The notes under the pieces were generated by a model. That model was given only the letters and a program-made list of their open reading frames with translations. It was not told the DNA's origin and ran no database searches. A stretch of 64,000 nucleotides of DNA from Ancistrus triradiatus. Lineage: Eukaryota; Chordata; Actinopteri; Siluriformes; Loricariidae. The stretch is from assembly GCA_025084515.1 (NCBI GenBank), contig JAJAGP010000049.1:186001-250000 (forward strand), read 5' to 3'. Both the position numbers and the translations under genes were made by a program. Below, one piece after another: positions 24,701-38,800 of the stretch (positions are counted from its first letter, which is position 1; each line of letters starts with the position of its first letter).

Positions 24701-27700
24701 GGGGAATGACTCTAATAAAGCGGACAGTGAATGAACAGTGGTTTAAAACTCCAGCAGCACTGCTGTGTCTGGTCCAATCATACCAACTCAACACACACTA
24801 ACACATTAGTGTCAGTGCAGTGCTGAGAATGATCCACCTCCCAGTTAGTACCTGATCTGTGACCAGTAGAGAACAGAGTAAAGGAGACGAACAAAGTATG
24901 TAGAGAAACACATGGACTGCAGTCTGTCATTGTAGAACTACAACTTACATACAGAATAAGCAGAATATAAACTGAAAAATATAGGATGGCTAAGACTTTA
25001 TATGGGAACCAAGTTGGGAACCACGGTTATATAACATAGCCTTTGCTTAGACGCTTTGCTAGAGAACTTGAGTACTGATTTTACTGATGCTGTTTGACTT
25101 TAGTTTATTTAATATTTTTTTCATTATGCAATGTAAGCATTAGAGTAACACTGTCTAGCCTTTTGGCAAATGTGGCTAGCTCAGTATGTCAAACAGCTAC
25201 CTCAGGAGAGATATCATTAGCTAACTGTTATCCCTCTATCCTGACAGCTGCATACTTCTGGCACAAACAGCTGACCAACGATCACCCGGGTGCAAAGAGA
25301 CAAATAATGTATTTGCTGAGTGTTAGAAAAATAAGCTGTCGTTGATCGTTAGCGTTTATTACCTCAGGATTTAGAGCACGGCCTGTTTTATTACATGGCC
25401 TGTGCCTTATCATTCACCAGAACATTTCCCCCTGCCAATAACAACCAGACAAAAATACTGACTAAGAATGCTCAGAACCTGCCAAAACATTTATCGAAAG
25501 TGTTCTGTCCATTATCCGAAAAAGAAACGCATTCTTCTGACTCTCATAACCACAAGCTCAGCACAGCGGCCCTGACGAGAACTAGGAGCCAGCCAACTTT
25601 CCTTCATGTCCTGATAACAGGAATAAAAGTTCAGGAATATGTTCGCCTCTAACGTTTAGGAAAGCGTTCTGGACCGTGCTGGGATCTGAGAGGAGAAAAG
25701 TGCAGCAGAGTTTGTCCTGCCTTTTCTGTTGTTGATTTAGTACAGTAGTGCTCCGAGTGGAGTGGTTGATGAAGAACAGATGTGTGCATTAATTGGCTGA
25801 AGGCTGGAAAGCCGGCAGGTTCCAGTTCTTCCCGAACCGGTCTTGAAGTTGGGTGCGTGGATGCACATAAAGGGAAGCTAGAGAAATCGAGTCCGACGGA
25901 CCTGCTCGTGTTTACTGGCTTGGCAGATGTGAGGGCTTTTTCTGGAACGTTCATAAACAACTTTCTTTTAGGTATGTTGTGGATTTATTCACTGAGTGAT
26001 TATCTACAAGATCAGATGATTTTTTTTCTTAGTGTTAAGATTCTGCAGTGTGTTTTACCAAACCTGGAGGTCATTTTAGAATGGTGATTATACGTTTTAG
26101 TTAACAGACAGGGAATAAGTTTATGCAAAACAGCTGCAGCCACTGGCTGCAACTTAATCATCATGCTATGTATTAAAACAATGAAGATTCTGATGAGAAA
26201 TTGTAACCTGTTTCAGTTCAGATAAACGTGTTTTTAGGTCCTCAAAGCTCTTATTCACAACATGAAACAATTAACATACATAATGCACAGTACCACTTGA
26301 TTTCTTTATATTCTATCATATAATGGCTCTTAAGACATATTTATTCCCTTAGTGCGGTCCCACCACAGGATCCTCCTCTAAGCCTGGTTTCTCTCAAGGT
26401 TTCCTCCTTATGTGTCTCTGGTATTGTTTTTGCCACTGTCATCTCTTGTGTTTTCTCATTGACTAGCTCTGATGGGACTTCAGAGGAACAGCAGCAGTAG
26501 TGTTTTGACAGTCCTGTAAGATCTTGGCACATGATGTGCCTTATAATGGCTTCTGATTAAAAGCTTTAGATTGCCTTTGAGCTCTGTTGGTGGGACTGTC
26601 TCTGGTTTTCCTTTGGCCCTGTTTGCTGCAACCCCTCATGTGCTGAGTTCTGGTTTGGAACTGGGATTTAGTGCTTCATGTTCAGAAAATATTTTTTGCT
26701 GAGGCCTGGTGCCTGGAGGTTGGTTGGTGTTGAAGCTCCTTATGAAATGGTTGCTGTTGGGTTGTATATTACGTCTGTGTGGTTTATGGTGATGCAGAGG
26801 AGCTTGAGCCATCCTGATGCGTGGAGGTCTGTAGTTAATCTGAGATGATTAGGATCCAAGAACGCATTGGCAGGCTTAGATCTGAGCTTAGTTTATTATT
26901 TGGCTAAAGTGCTAAATCTGTCTTCAGACTTTTGGCCATCACCATATGTCATATCTATGTTCCCTGCGTATAATGTTGCAACCTTCTGTAAAGTTTTGCT
27001 TAAGACTGTATTTTTTTTATTCATTATTGTGAGCTGAAATATGACAGCAGTGAAAAATCCTATGTTTTTACATAAGATAAAAATCCGGTTACTTTCTTGT
27101 TAACTGGCACTAGAGGGGCACCATGTGTTGAATAGTTCAGCAGTTTTGAAATATTACACACCCCATACATACAAATATTGGATTTTCAGGGCTGGGGTAT
27201 TATATACTAACAAACATTTGTCTTCAGACACAGAAACAAAAATATGTCCCACCCAGAGGAAGATGGGAAATGAACCGGTTTCCTGTGAGGACCAGCAGCA
27301 TTGCTGTAATGGCCTGAGTTTGGATTTGGATTTGTCCTTTTAAGACAATGTTAGGAAGAAATAACATGACCCTATGGTCCAGACAGAACAGAAAAACACC
27401 ACGAATATTGAAAGTAAAAGGCTAACGTTACATAATTGACGGCTCCTTTGTTGACCCTCCACCTTCCACCCTGTGGGAAAGTGGAAGCCAAGCAACTGGC
27501 TTGAACACTCCTGATTTGATGGAGTTTATTTTACCTGTTGATTTAGGGTCGTATTCAGAGCTGAACTACAATTATTCATTAAGGCTTGCCCAAAACAGAG
27601 CCATGTCTCAGTTATGCAGAATTCACAATATTATACTTTTCTTTTGTAAAACGCATGGTTTAACGCAGGCCGTACTGTGTGTGGGTGGCATGTGAGATGT

Positions 27701-30700
27701 GGCCCAGATCCCTTATGTTGCATCAAAAATGAAGTCATACCTATGTTTGCAGATATTTTTCCAACCTGTAGAGGGATCTCTAACCAGTACGTCACTATAA
27801 ATGTACAGCATTTATTTAAACAACACTTAATATTTCATTTAAATAGCATGTACAAAAGTACAAAAGTCTTCTATGCAGACAGGTGCTGGACCCCTTCGGT
27901 CTTTCTATTCAGACAGACAAACATTGTTTCATGTTCAAATGAGGATTAATAATAGAGGCAATTAACCTTTGGCTGCATTCAGGCTGTGCTAGAGAATAAT
28001 ACTCTACAGCTTGTGTGTGAGCTGCAGGGTCAGGATCTGAAGGGTCTGACCATTTTTAGATTCCATTCCATCTTATTTTTTTATGTCACTATGGTGATCA
28101 TCTGTGTGGACTCGCTGACCTTCTGCCACAGACAGGCTGGTGTTGGTCTGTGCCAGTCGTGGTAGGCATATGCCACTCAGGCTGAGGGCCAGTTGAAGCC
28201 CACAGAGGGACGTTTGTGCACCAGGGCCTAAGAAGTCCCAGCTCTGTTTAGGGAGATGTGAAAGGCTTCATTCTGTCTCACACATCCAGGCCAGATATCA
28301 TCCAGATTGTAATGCTGTATTTGTAGGATCTTGTTTTGGTCTTGATTAGAGGTCTTGATTAGGAGCGGCTTGAAGAAGTCATGCTTTAGCTGACTTTTTG
28401 CCAGCGCCCTAATGAGCTCGGTCATCTTTGTTCCCCTTCTGCTCTGATGAGTTCCACTTGGCTTGCAGATTCTTGTCGCTAAGTGTTGTCCATGGTGATA
28501 ATCCTGTCGTTCTCTCAGCAGTAGCCCTGATCGCTCTCGCTCCGAGGAACTCCCCCGCTCATCCTTGACTACCAGCTCCATGACGACGAGCATCGTAGTG
28601 ACTGGCTCTCTCAGCCCGCTCTCCAAAGCTGGCCCGGGTCCATTCCCAAATCCAAATCCAAATCCAGACGAAGAGGGTCGGGTCTCACCCAGCCAAAGCT
28701 CACCCAAACATGGCAGCCCAAGTCCCACTCAGACAAGATGTACAGAGGTAGACATGAAGAAGCTGCTCAGACGACCTTCCAGTTTGGACAAAGACCTCTC
28801 GCCAAAGTGAGCCCCGTCTGCAAGCCTGCTGCTTTACTTGCAAATATATTTCTCCAAAAAAAAATATGTTTCTGCACTGATGGAACCCGTGCCTTGAGCC
28901 TGAGCATGTAACTTTGATTGTCATGCAGAACCTGATTGTGTCATGCAACTACAGACCCAGGCACATATTCTTATTCATACCTGCAACTGCTGGACTTACC
29001 AGAGGCACCAAGGGTCGATTCAACTTCTATACTCACAATGCTAGGAATCACTTCTGGGCTTCTATGGTGCCAGGATCTGAACTCAAGTCTGTGACAGACA
29101 GACCTCACCTCGCCAGAGGTGGGGTACAAACTGTGGTAGCTCATGACTATGAATACCTACTGGATTTGGAGTATGGGTTATCAGCACTCAGAATGAATTG
29201 GTAATGGTTTCTGGCACTGAGAGTACCCATACAGCCCTTATTACTCCAGCAGCTGTGAATATGAATATGAATATGTTTGTTTGTCTATGTGGCTCTAGAG
29301 TCTCTGCACTCCTTGGGTCGCTGGGCTGGGTCTGTGGTCACGTGATACATATTCACTTCATCAACGGACAACAATTCTCCAAATTTGATTGGTATGGGCG
29401 CATGCTTTAAGCTCTGAGCATCAGTTTCGCTCCTGCATGTTTGGGGTGACCCATGTCAAGGCAGATGTTTTGCTGATTTTCTAACAGAAGGTGTTCAGTT
29501 ATCTCGGGGTCTTGTTCACGAGTGGTGGGAAGAGGGATCGCGAGATTGTCTGTATGTTGGGTGCAGCATCGGCAGTAATGCGGTCGATGTAGCGGGCTAT
29601 TGCGGTGAAGAGGGAGCTGAACCATATAGACTCAATTTGTGGGTCCATCTACGTCCCCACCCTCATTTATGGTAATGGTATGGAAAGAACGAGAATATCA
29701 TGGATACAAGCAACCGAAATGAGCCATTGGGGTGAGGTGCATACTCTCTGGATGAGGAGCTCGGCAATTTGGGATGAGCTCGGAGTAGAACCGCTGCTCT
29801 TTTGCATTGAGAGGAGTCAGTTGAGGTGGTTCGGGCATCTGATAAGGAACCCACCTGGACACCTCCCGCTGGCGGTATACCACTCACAGGCGATTGGGAG
29901 GAGACCCGCTGGAAGGGTTATATCTGCCAGCTGGCCTGGGAGCAGTCCCCAGGAGGAAGCTGCTCCCACCACGACCCTGAAATGGATAAGAAGAAAAGAA
30001 AATGAGATGAGATGAAAATATCATATGTATTAAATTTGATACGCATTGATTCGTCATATGCAAAGTTTTCCAGATGATGTTAGGTAAAGTCAGCATGGAC
30101 TTCAACTGGAACCGCACCCAGTAAACAGCTCAAATCTGTGTTTGAAACTCCTAGTGTTTGAAAAGACCTTTTATAGACTGGATAGGCAATCATGTATGAG
30201 ACCTATTAAGTTCTCAGGATTACAGAAGTATGTCGTATTTAAGTTTGTTCCATGCAGAGGTGATATTAACAGCTTTTCGTTTAACAAATCAGTCTGACAG
30301 GGTGCCCAGACTTTCCTGTGACACTGTAGGCACTCTACAGGACCTTCATTGTAGTGCTTTTGATGCATGACCTACAGGAATGCAGGCTAGCACATTAAAA
30401 ACAAGCCAATTTGTCATATGGGGTTTGTTTAAGCTTTGAACCTAACACAAAAGCTCACATTTTCAGTTGGCACCAGATAAATAATTGAGTCAAGTGTATT
30501 TGAAGTGTGAATGCTAGCAGAGTGTGAAGTGGCAGAAGCATCATCTTGAAGACTTCACCATATCTTGTATTTATTTCAGAATGCTTTTTAATAGGCTGTG
30601 GTGCACAGAATATACAAATAAAAGAAGCACAACGTGGTCTATTTATCATCAAGAACTGGTTTGCCTGATATCTCAGTGTCCCTGCTTGTCATATTTATTT

Positions 30701-33458
30701 TCTTTGGCTCTTTGTGTGATTGATTTACCACATCCTGACACCACGTTTTTCAGCAGTAAGTGGTGTCTGGTTTGATCTTCTTTTTGATGCAGTGTATTTT
30801 TGGTGTATGTTTCGTTTACTTTGGGGCTATTTTTAAACGAAACCACAGCCTCTAGTTTCTTCATGCTAGCACGTATTGGGTGATTAGAAGTCTGTTGCGT
30901 TTGGGGAAGGATATGGGATGCCCAGGCCTCAGCTTAGGGTTTTGCGTTCTGATTTTGTGTTACACTGTGCAACCTGGCTAATAACGATGGTGTGATTTCA
31001 ATAGGATTTAATGGTTCCCTTATGGTTTTGTGTATTCGAGCTTCAGGTTTGCAATGGAGTTTGTTTAGGTTGCCCTCTAGTGCCTGTGAGGGGGTATCAC
31101 TGCAGTGATCTTACGGTCATCTTGTTGATCTTAACACAACTCATACGGGGTGAAAATCGAAATATGAGATCGTTTGATTGCATAAATTTGAAAAGTAAAC
31201 ATGAAATTTGGTGTGTGCAAAAGTTCGGGCACCTTATCAAATTATTAGTGGTATTTATTGTTCGACGACAGAAATGTCCGTTCTTTTTCACTTTGAAAAT
31301 CAACAAAAGGTTTCATTACACATGGGCAGTCCAAACTTTTGGCACAGAACGCATGTTCCGATTTTGTTTTTTGGTATCGGCAAGAATGCATGGGACCCTT
31401 ACAGTGTGTTCATTTGAATAGATCTTAATTGATCTCTTTATAAACCAATGTGTGTTTTTCTTCCTTCATGTCTCGTCCGTTGTAGATTCAGCCGCAGAGA
31501 TAGTGTATTTGATGACCCTGAGTAAGTTCTTCCATTTCCACGTGTGTGTTCGCTTGTGACGCCTGCATGCGCTCTTTTTGGCATATTAAACGCTGCACAA
31601 AACATGGTACTAGGGATGTTACAACACTGGTGTGTGCTGTACCGGGCTGTTTCTATATGATTTATATGTTTTAATATTATCCTTCCTAAAAGCAGCAAAG
31701 ACCAGCATATGTTGTGTTTTGGTAGACCAGCAAGACCATATGTGTTGACCAGCTAAACCAGCACCAGACCGGCACTAACTAGGATAAACAACTTGTATCA
31801 ACGTGGAACTTGTGTGGTCTGGCAGGTTGATCAGCGAACCTGCATCCAAGCCACAACATATGCTGGCCAATGCTGTTCTTTGTAGCAGGGATAACACACG
31901 GGCTGGGCTGCAATTCACTTTTAACAGTTTATGAACAACATAATGTTGATATTTTCCACTTTGATTCTACAGTACTGTGCAAAAGTCATAGGCCACCATT
32001 TCATTAGATGTAGCATTATTGTAGCAATGGTAAACCGACCATATATAACTATTTCTCACTCTCTGTAATACAGGAAATTAATGTTAAAACTAAAGACCTA
32101 GGAAAACCAAACTTCTCTCAATTATTACTGGTCATAAGTAATCCCTACTGCTGAAATGATGAACAGGGATGGATGAGGCTTGCTCTGCACTCTTACTAAC
32201 ATTTCTTCTGCTTGAATGCTTTGTGTTGGCCACACAACCATATTGCCAGTAAAGGTTAATTCATCATATAATTATCACAGTGAGAAATTTGGGTTTATTG
32301 GCAATGGATTTGTATCACTGTGGAATTTGGACTCTCTTGGGTGCTGCATTAACTGTCTGCGCTCCTGCTGCATGAAATGAAAGGGCACCGTTCTGTATAA
32401 TGTGGTCCTTCACTAATTACTTACCATTGACTAAGTGTGGAGCATTTCTCTGAATGAATCACATCCTTAGCCTCTCTGTTTCCGCTACAGGAGTGTGAGT
32501 ATGATAGACATGAGGGGTGAGGAGGATGGTGTGCTGACCCCCCACAGTCAGATCCGACATGAGCTGATACATGGCCAGTACCACCGGATGAAGGAGGAGG
32601 ACAGCCAGTGGCAGGACGTGAGTTGTTCTATTAATTATGTGAAGTAATGGATGAAAGGTGAAAATAGGAACGTATACAGTGCACTCGGAAAGTCTTCAGA
32701 CCCTTTCAGTTTTTCACATTGTTATGTTGAGACCTTTGTGCTAAAATAAAAAAAATCGAGTTTTCCCCCATCGTGACGCACTCAATACTCCATGATGAGG
32801 AAGTTATTAGAAACTAAGATTTCGCATTAAAGTAAGTATTCAGACAATACTGTGACCTATTTCTCTTGATCATCTTGGAGATGTTTCTACACCTTAACAG
32901 GGGTCCACTTATGGTGAATTCTGTTGATTAGAAAAGACACACACCTGTCTATGTAAGGTCTCACAGCTAACAATGCATATCAGAGCAAAAACCAAGCCAT
33001 GAGGAGGAAAGAACTGCCTGTAGAGCTCAGAGACAGGATTGTGTGTCTGGAGAAAGCTACAAAAAATAAAGCACAGTGGCCTCTGTCATTTATAAATGGA
33101 AGAAGCGTGGAACAACCAGAACTCTTCCTAGAGCTGGCTGCCCCACCAAACTAAGTAATCGGGGTGGAAAGGCCTTGGTAAGAGAAGAGACCAAGAACTC
33201 AATGAAAGCCTGAAAGCCTTCCTGGAGTCTTTAGTCAGGCTTTCATTTGTCTTTACAGAGGAGGTGTTTTGTCTGGCCACTCTGCCATAAAGCCCAGATT
33301 GGTGGAGTGCTGCAGTGATGGCTGACCTTCTGGAAGTTTCTTCCACTTGCACACAGGATCTTTGGAGGTCAGCCAGAGTGACCATTGGGTTCTCGGTCAC
33401 CTCTCTTACCAAGGATGGAGGGAATGCAAACCAGTCCATCGTAGGACATCACTTGCTC

Positions 33459-33529
<71 letters not shown>

Positions 33530-35739
33530 AGGACCTGGCGAAATGGAAAAGTCGCAGGAGAAGTGTGTCTCAGGACCTGATAAAGAAAGAAGAGGAGAGG
33601 AAGATGATGGAAAGAATGTTGAGCTTTGATGAAGGGACACAGAGACGCAAAAGTATTAAGACCTACAGGGAAATTGTCGAAGAAAAGTACGTTCATGTCT
33701 GGTTTTCTTCAGAATCTCTTTATAGTTGCTAAACAAGAGCGTAACTGTGCGGTGATGTACTGCATAGGTACAGGTGTGCGCTGTTTAACATCCGCGTTAC
33801 GTTCTGTGAAGAAGGATGTTGACTGAAATGGACACTGACTGAACGTTACTATAGTAGTTCAGATGCTTTGCACATACAGATAGTCGTTCTTATCTTTGTG
33901 TCCTTTATAAAACTTGAAACAATTAACCAAAGAAAAAGAAAGTAGAATATCATATTTCTCAATGCCTTTGAAGACTGCGATTCCCTTTTCTGTCAGCAGG
34001 TGTCTCAAGGGTTCACTTGAGACAGAAGGGATTTCTATCATTCAGACGTGAATTAGATGTCTATAAGACAGATTTTTATTTCCTAGTATTACTCTTAAAA
34101 CCTTGGACAGTAAAGCAGACAGATCTTAATCGGACAGATGTTAAACGTTGCTTACCCGTTTTGTGTTAATTGCAAAGTTGTATAATCTCTCACCCCGTTG
34201 CATGGATATCGTATCATTTCCGTAGTTTTTGTGTCTCATAGTTTTGTGCGGCACTCTGTGTTCCTCTGTAAGGGAGCGTCGTGAGAGGGATCTCCAAGAT
34301 GCATACCTGAGAGCTCGAACCCCAGAGGAGGCAGAAGCTGTGCTGCGTCGCTACGCCCAGCGCTTCACCATCAGCGATGTCGTTCTGGAGCGTCTCAAAT
34401 TGCCCCGGGTCCTGGAGCGCAGCATCTCTGCTGACCCCACACGCCTCACATCCTCCCCTACCGACTCCGGATTCTCCTGTTCCTCCCCCTCATCATCCAA
34501 CCCACTACAGTACCTACGGCAGCAGTCCTTGCCCGCGCCCAAGTTCACCTCCACTGTGGAGGCCCATGTGACGGGGTATGACTTGGAGCGAGGGATTGGC
34601 GGGAATGTAAGCAGAAGCTCAGGGGCTCGATCAGGCAGGAACAGGCCTTTGTTCGGACCCAAGCTGTACGGACATGATAGAACATCAAAGGTAAAGGGTT
34701 TGTTTATGTGTCTCAGTTACTAATGACACTTAATGCGCATTTTTTTTAAACTGTTCTGGTCATGGGCAGGAAAACGAATGAAAAATATGAATCTTAAGGA
34801 ATTCATTCCTTGAACAAGTCTTATTGTAATTATGTCTTTATACACAGAGGAAAATGGCTTCACTTCAGCTTCATCTTCCATTGTTGCGTTTCGGGGCTCT
34901 GGCTGTGCCTGTATTACATTTGTCTTAGGTTCCTCGTATTCATTTTAAAACATATCTGGAAATGTTCTACAAAAACAGCTTCATGCAGGGAGGTTGAGTT
35001 AAAAGCTTGAAGCTGAGGCATGTTGGCAGTGCCCGCTAGTGGATACAGAGTGGGAGTGGGCTGAATCGGTGGCAGTGTTTCTGCGTATGTGGGTGAGGTC
35101 GCGCCCCTTTTGGACAAAATGGCTCACATAGACCCTGAGCTCTACTAAATCCCTCATTCAGCTCTGATGATGTCAGGATTTGCAGCCTACATACACGGGA
35201 ATCTAATTCATTGTGACATTTCCTCCTGTTCAGAACAGTTCAAGTGGCTCAGAAACCCGGCTTGAATTTGATGAAAGTTGGTCAAATTTACTCAATAATA
35301 CGTTTTTAACTGGTGATGTCTGTGTATGACTTATACAGTTTTCTCTTTTCATTTCAGAGGGAAGCAATGGAGAAACTTAACGGTGAGACGGACAAAAACC
35401 ACAACAAACCCGACTGGGGAGTCGAGAGAGAAAGAGAGGACGAGGGAGAAAGAAAAAGCGAGGGAGATTCTTCTTCTTTAATCTTCTACCCATCACCTAA
35501 CCAGGACGTGGACTCAGACAGCACAGAAATACCCGTCTCTGACGCTCTGTCCTCGGATAAACACCTGACATGCACTCTGGATCCCGAGCAGCTGGAGAGA
35601 GCAGACTCAGAGATAGATGGGAATCAAAGCACAGTGAGAAGATCTGAAAGCCGAGTGGAAGAGGACGTCCAGAATGAAGGACCATCCAGCGATTCTGCCT
35701 TCTTACCTTCGGTCTGAACACTCACTCGTTCCTAAGGGA

Positions 35740-35803
<64 letters not shown>

Positions 35804-38800
35804 TGTATATAAATATAATATAATATAATTCTAATATATAATATAAATCAAAGACTTGTCATTCAGAAATCATACATACTGCAAACTCGAACCCAGTTCA
35901 GTAGGAAACAAAAAACTGCTAGAACTAAGTAGAATTAGTCATCTTTCATGAAAACTAAACATAAAAAACAAATTAACATTAAACACTAAAAATTAACATT
36001 TATAAGAATTATATTTAATAATAGCCTTTGTTCAATATACAGTGGAATTCAAACATGAAAACTTTGGGCATCATACGGTCCGATTGTTTTTTTTTTTCCC
36101 CCCAAATTCAAACAAAAATTCAGACTTTAAACACCGGCACTAATCGGCATTAATTACCTATGAATAAAGGCCTAAACGGGACCGGATTAATCCTATATAC
36201 ATTACTTCTTATGGGGAAATTCGATTCAGACTTTGAACAAATCCGTTCTGGAATCAATTAAGTTCGATTGTATTTTTTAGCTTAATATAAATCAGCTTAA
36301 ATAAAACTGCTGGTTTAACTTATGTTACATTTCATTTGAACAATAGCTAACATGCAACTTGTTTCACCTTTTGTTTAATAACAGCCGCCAAATGAAGAAG
36401 AGGCGGTCCCGCAGACCAGGGGTGTGTCTCCACCCCCTAAACAGGAGGATCCCGAAACAGAAGTGTTGGCAGGTCTGTCACTGTGGATCATCTCTACCCC
36501 AGGTTGCACTTTTCAGCTGCTCACATCGTGTGTTTTTGTGTTCAGAGAGTGAACGATCTCCAGAAGAGCAGCTGGATGACAAGACTGACTCTGCAACCAT
36601 CAATCACAATAACTCAGTGCAGACTGAACAGCTCACACACACCTCGTCTCAGAGCTACACCGTGCCCGAATCGGTACGACAGGCAATTCTTAATATACAC
36701 ACCGAGCATTTTATTAGGAACACCCGTACACCTGGTCATTCATACAGTTATCCAGTCAGCCAATCGTGTGATTGCGTGATTTATACCTTTACAAAGCATA
36801 ATATGGCCAGCCTTTATTCGTTTCTAATATCTCTTATGTAATGTCTTTTATGTTCTAGTTCAGTCAGCCAGTCCTGGAATCCTCTGAGGGATCTGCCAGC
36901 CAGTCAGACCCATCCAGTCTAGACCATTCCAGAACTAATTCAGCCGCCGGGCGTCCAGTTCCAGGTCGGGCTCTGTCAGACGAGTTCAGTTCAGTTTGTA
37001 GTTCTTTTACTTTGTGTGTTGAGCAGTGGCTCACGGGTCTCCTCTCTCCCTGACTCTGGGTTGTTATCTAGAGCTGGCTAACACAGTCCAGCTAGCGTCG
37101 TTATCCGGTAACCCTAAATTACGATGGGACTTCTTCACTTCATCAGGTAATCTGATTGGCCGGCTGTGACGTAATGTCTTCCCATTGGCTGAGAGCACCT
37201 CAGCACCGTCTGTGTCCTGTGGCTCTAACACTTGTTTCGTGATGTGTGTGGGTTGCTCATATCGACCTGAATTAAGCACATGTTGGAAATGGAAGCATAT
37301 TTATGTGTTACTAACAGTGACTACAACCAGGCTTTATCTGATTAATCAATTAATTCATTACTGATTAATAATTTTACCTATGGACTTTACCTGACCAGGT
37401 AATGTAAATGGTTTTTCTTTATGCTTTGAAGTCAATGCGAGGGTTAAAAATGACAACTTGTCAAAACTTAGCCGAATTAGATCCATTGTCTATTCATGAC
37501 TAGTCGCGTTCCGTCTCTCAGTCTCCTGTTTGGGCACCCCTGATCAAATTACTCATTCGGTTGATTTTCAAATAACTCAACATGAAACATGCCGTGTGCA
37601 GATGATCTAGTATTTTTTTATCGGTGCAATAAAGTTTATAGAATATTTTCAGTTAGGAAAAAAAATAAAAATAAATTCCCAGGGGTACCTAAACTCCTAA
37701 GACTGTACGTGTCCATTCCTCTGAAGACCACAACATTCCCACAAATACTGCGTGTCTTCAGATGGATAATGCTGTACGTTAGTTTATGTATTTTTGTATG
37801 TTTGAGTCCTGTTACAATGTTTAAAGTCACATTTTCCTAATGTTTTTTGTTCTTATATAAAGATGCAAATTTGTTTGTATTGAAATTTACATCTACAGTA
37901 CTGTGCAAAAGTCTTAGGCCACTGTTAGATTAGATATATAGATATTTATTAGAATACAACCAGAAAATACATTTGTGTGCAGGATTAAAAAGCTGAAAAT
38001 AAACAATTGAGCAACAGCAGCATCTGGCAGCTTCATCGGAATGCCAAGTTGACTGTTTTATGGTCCAAATAAGCTTGGTCAGGAATGGTATTTTTCAGAA
38101 GGGGAACAGGGTGAAAAGGATATGATATGGTAAAGCTCACAAAGATTGGAATGAAGATCAGTGGAAAAAATTATTATGGCAAATCCAAGTTTGAATATTT
38201 AGGGTCCAATCATCAACCATTTGTTAGGTATGGTCATTAAATATTGCTGAAACACCAAATCTAATGGTGGCCTAAAACTTCTGGACCATGCTATATAACA
38301 AAAATGATGTACATCTAAACACTTTGTGATATGCAGACATATCTTGTACATGTTCAAATGTAAATACAAATGTAAAAATAAGGTTTTTAGTTTGCACTTT
38401 TAAATGACATAAAGCTGTTTGTAAAGCAGAAGTTTGTTGTGGTTCCGGGGTAAGAACGACCTGCTTGAAAGAGCAATTCCTGAGGTTCTGGGTTCAAGCT
38501 CTGGACTGGGCTTGCAATGCAGAGCTTGGTTTGTGTGTTACGTCGCCCAGAATTCTGGGATAGGCTCAGGACCCCAGCAATGGGCAATGATCCCATGTCC
38601 AGCAACCCACCATCAGTCACCGCCCGGTTTGATCTCTGTGGTGCCTGACATAGACAAAAGGCACGAATTTGGTCACTGCAGGGGTGGGTTAGTGCACTGG
38701 ACCACTTTTTTTTTTTTATGTAACTCATTTTAGGGGTTTAAATATTGTGAGACTTTAAATAGCTTCACATTGCCATGCAGTAATATGTTTTTGTGTGTTA

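Larger units (their letters stand above)
23839..28518 (+). other. limch1 intron, 4.7 kb
   Basis: Holds a palindromic MITE (24519-24990) and a repeat fragment (26345-26480). Elsewhere it looks unique and AT-rich. Open frames of 60-100 residues in it (for example 25395-25960) have no recognised domain or splice logic, and I call no gene. Confidence 0.6.
32618..33531 (+). other. limch1 intron, 0.9 kb
   Basis: Mostly a rearranged Tc1 remnant (32676-33440), then a TG repeat (33461-33526) that runs up to the acceptor GCGCAG. Very little unique sequence is left. Confidence 0.7.
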
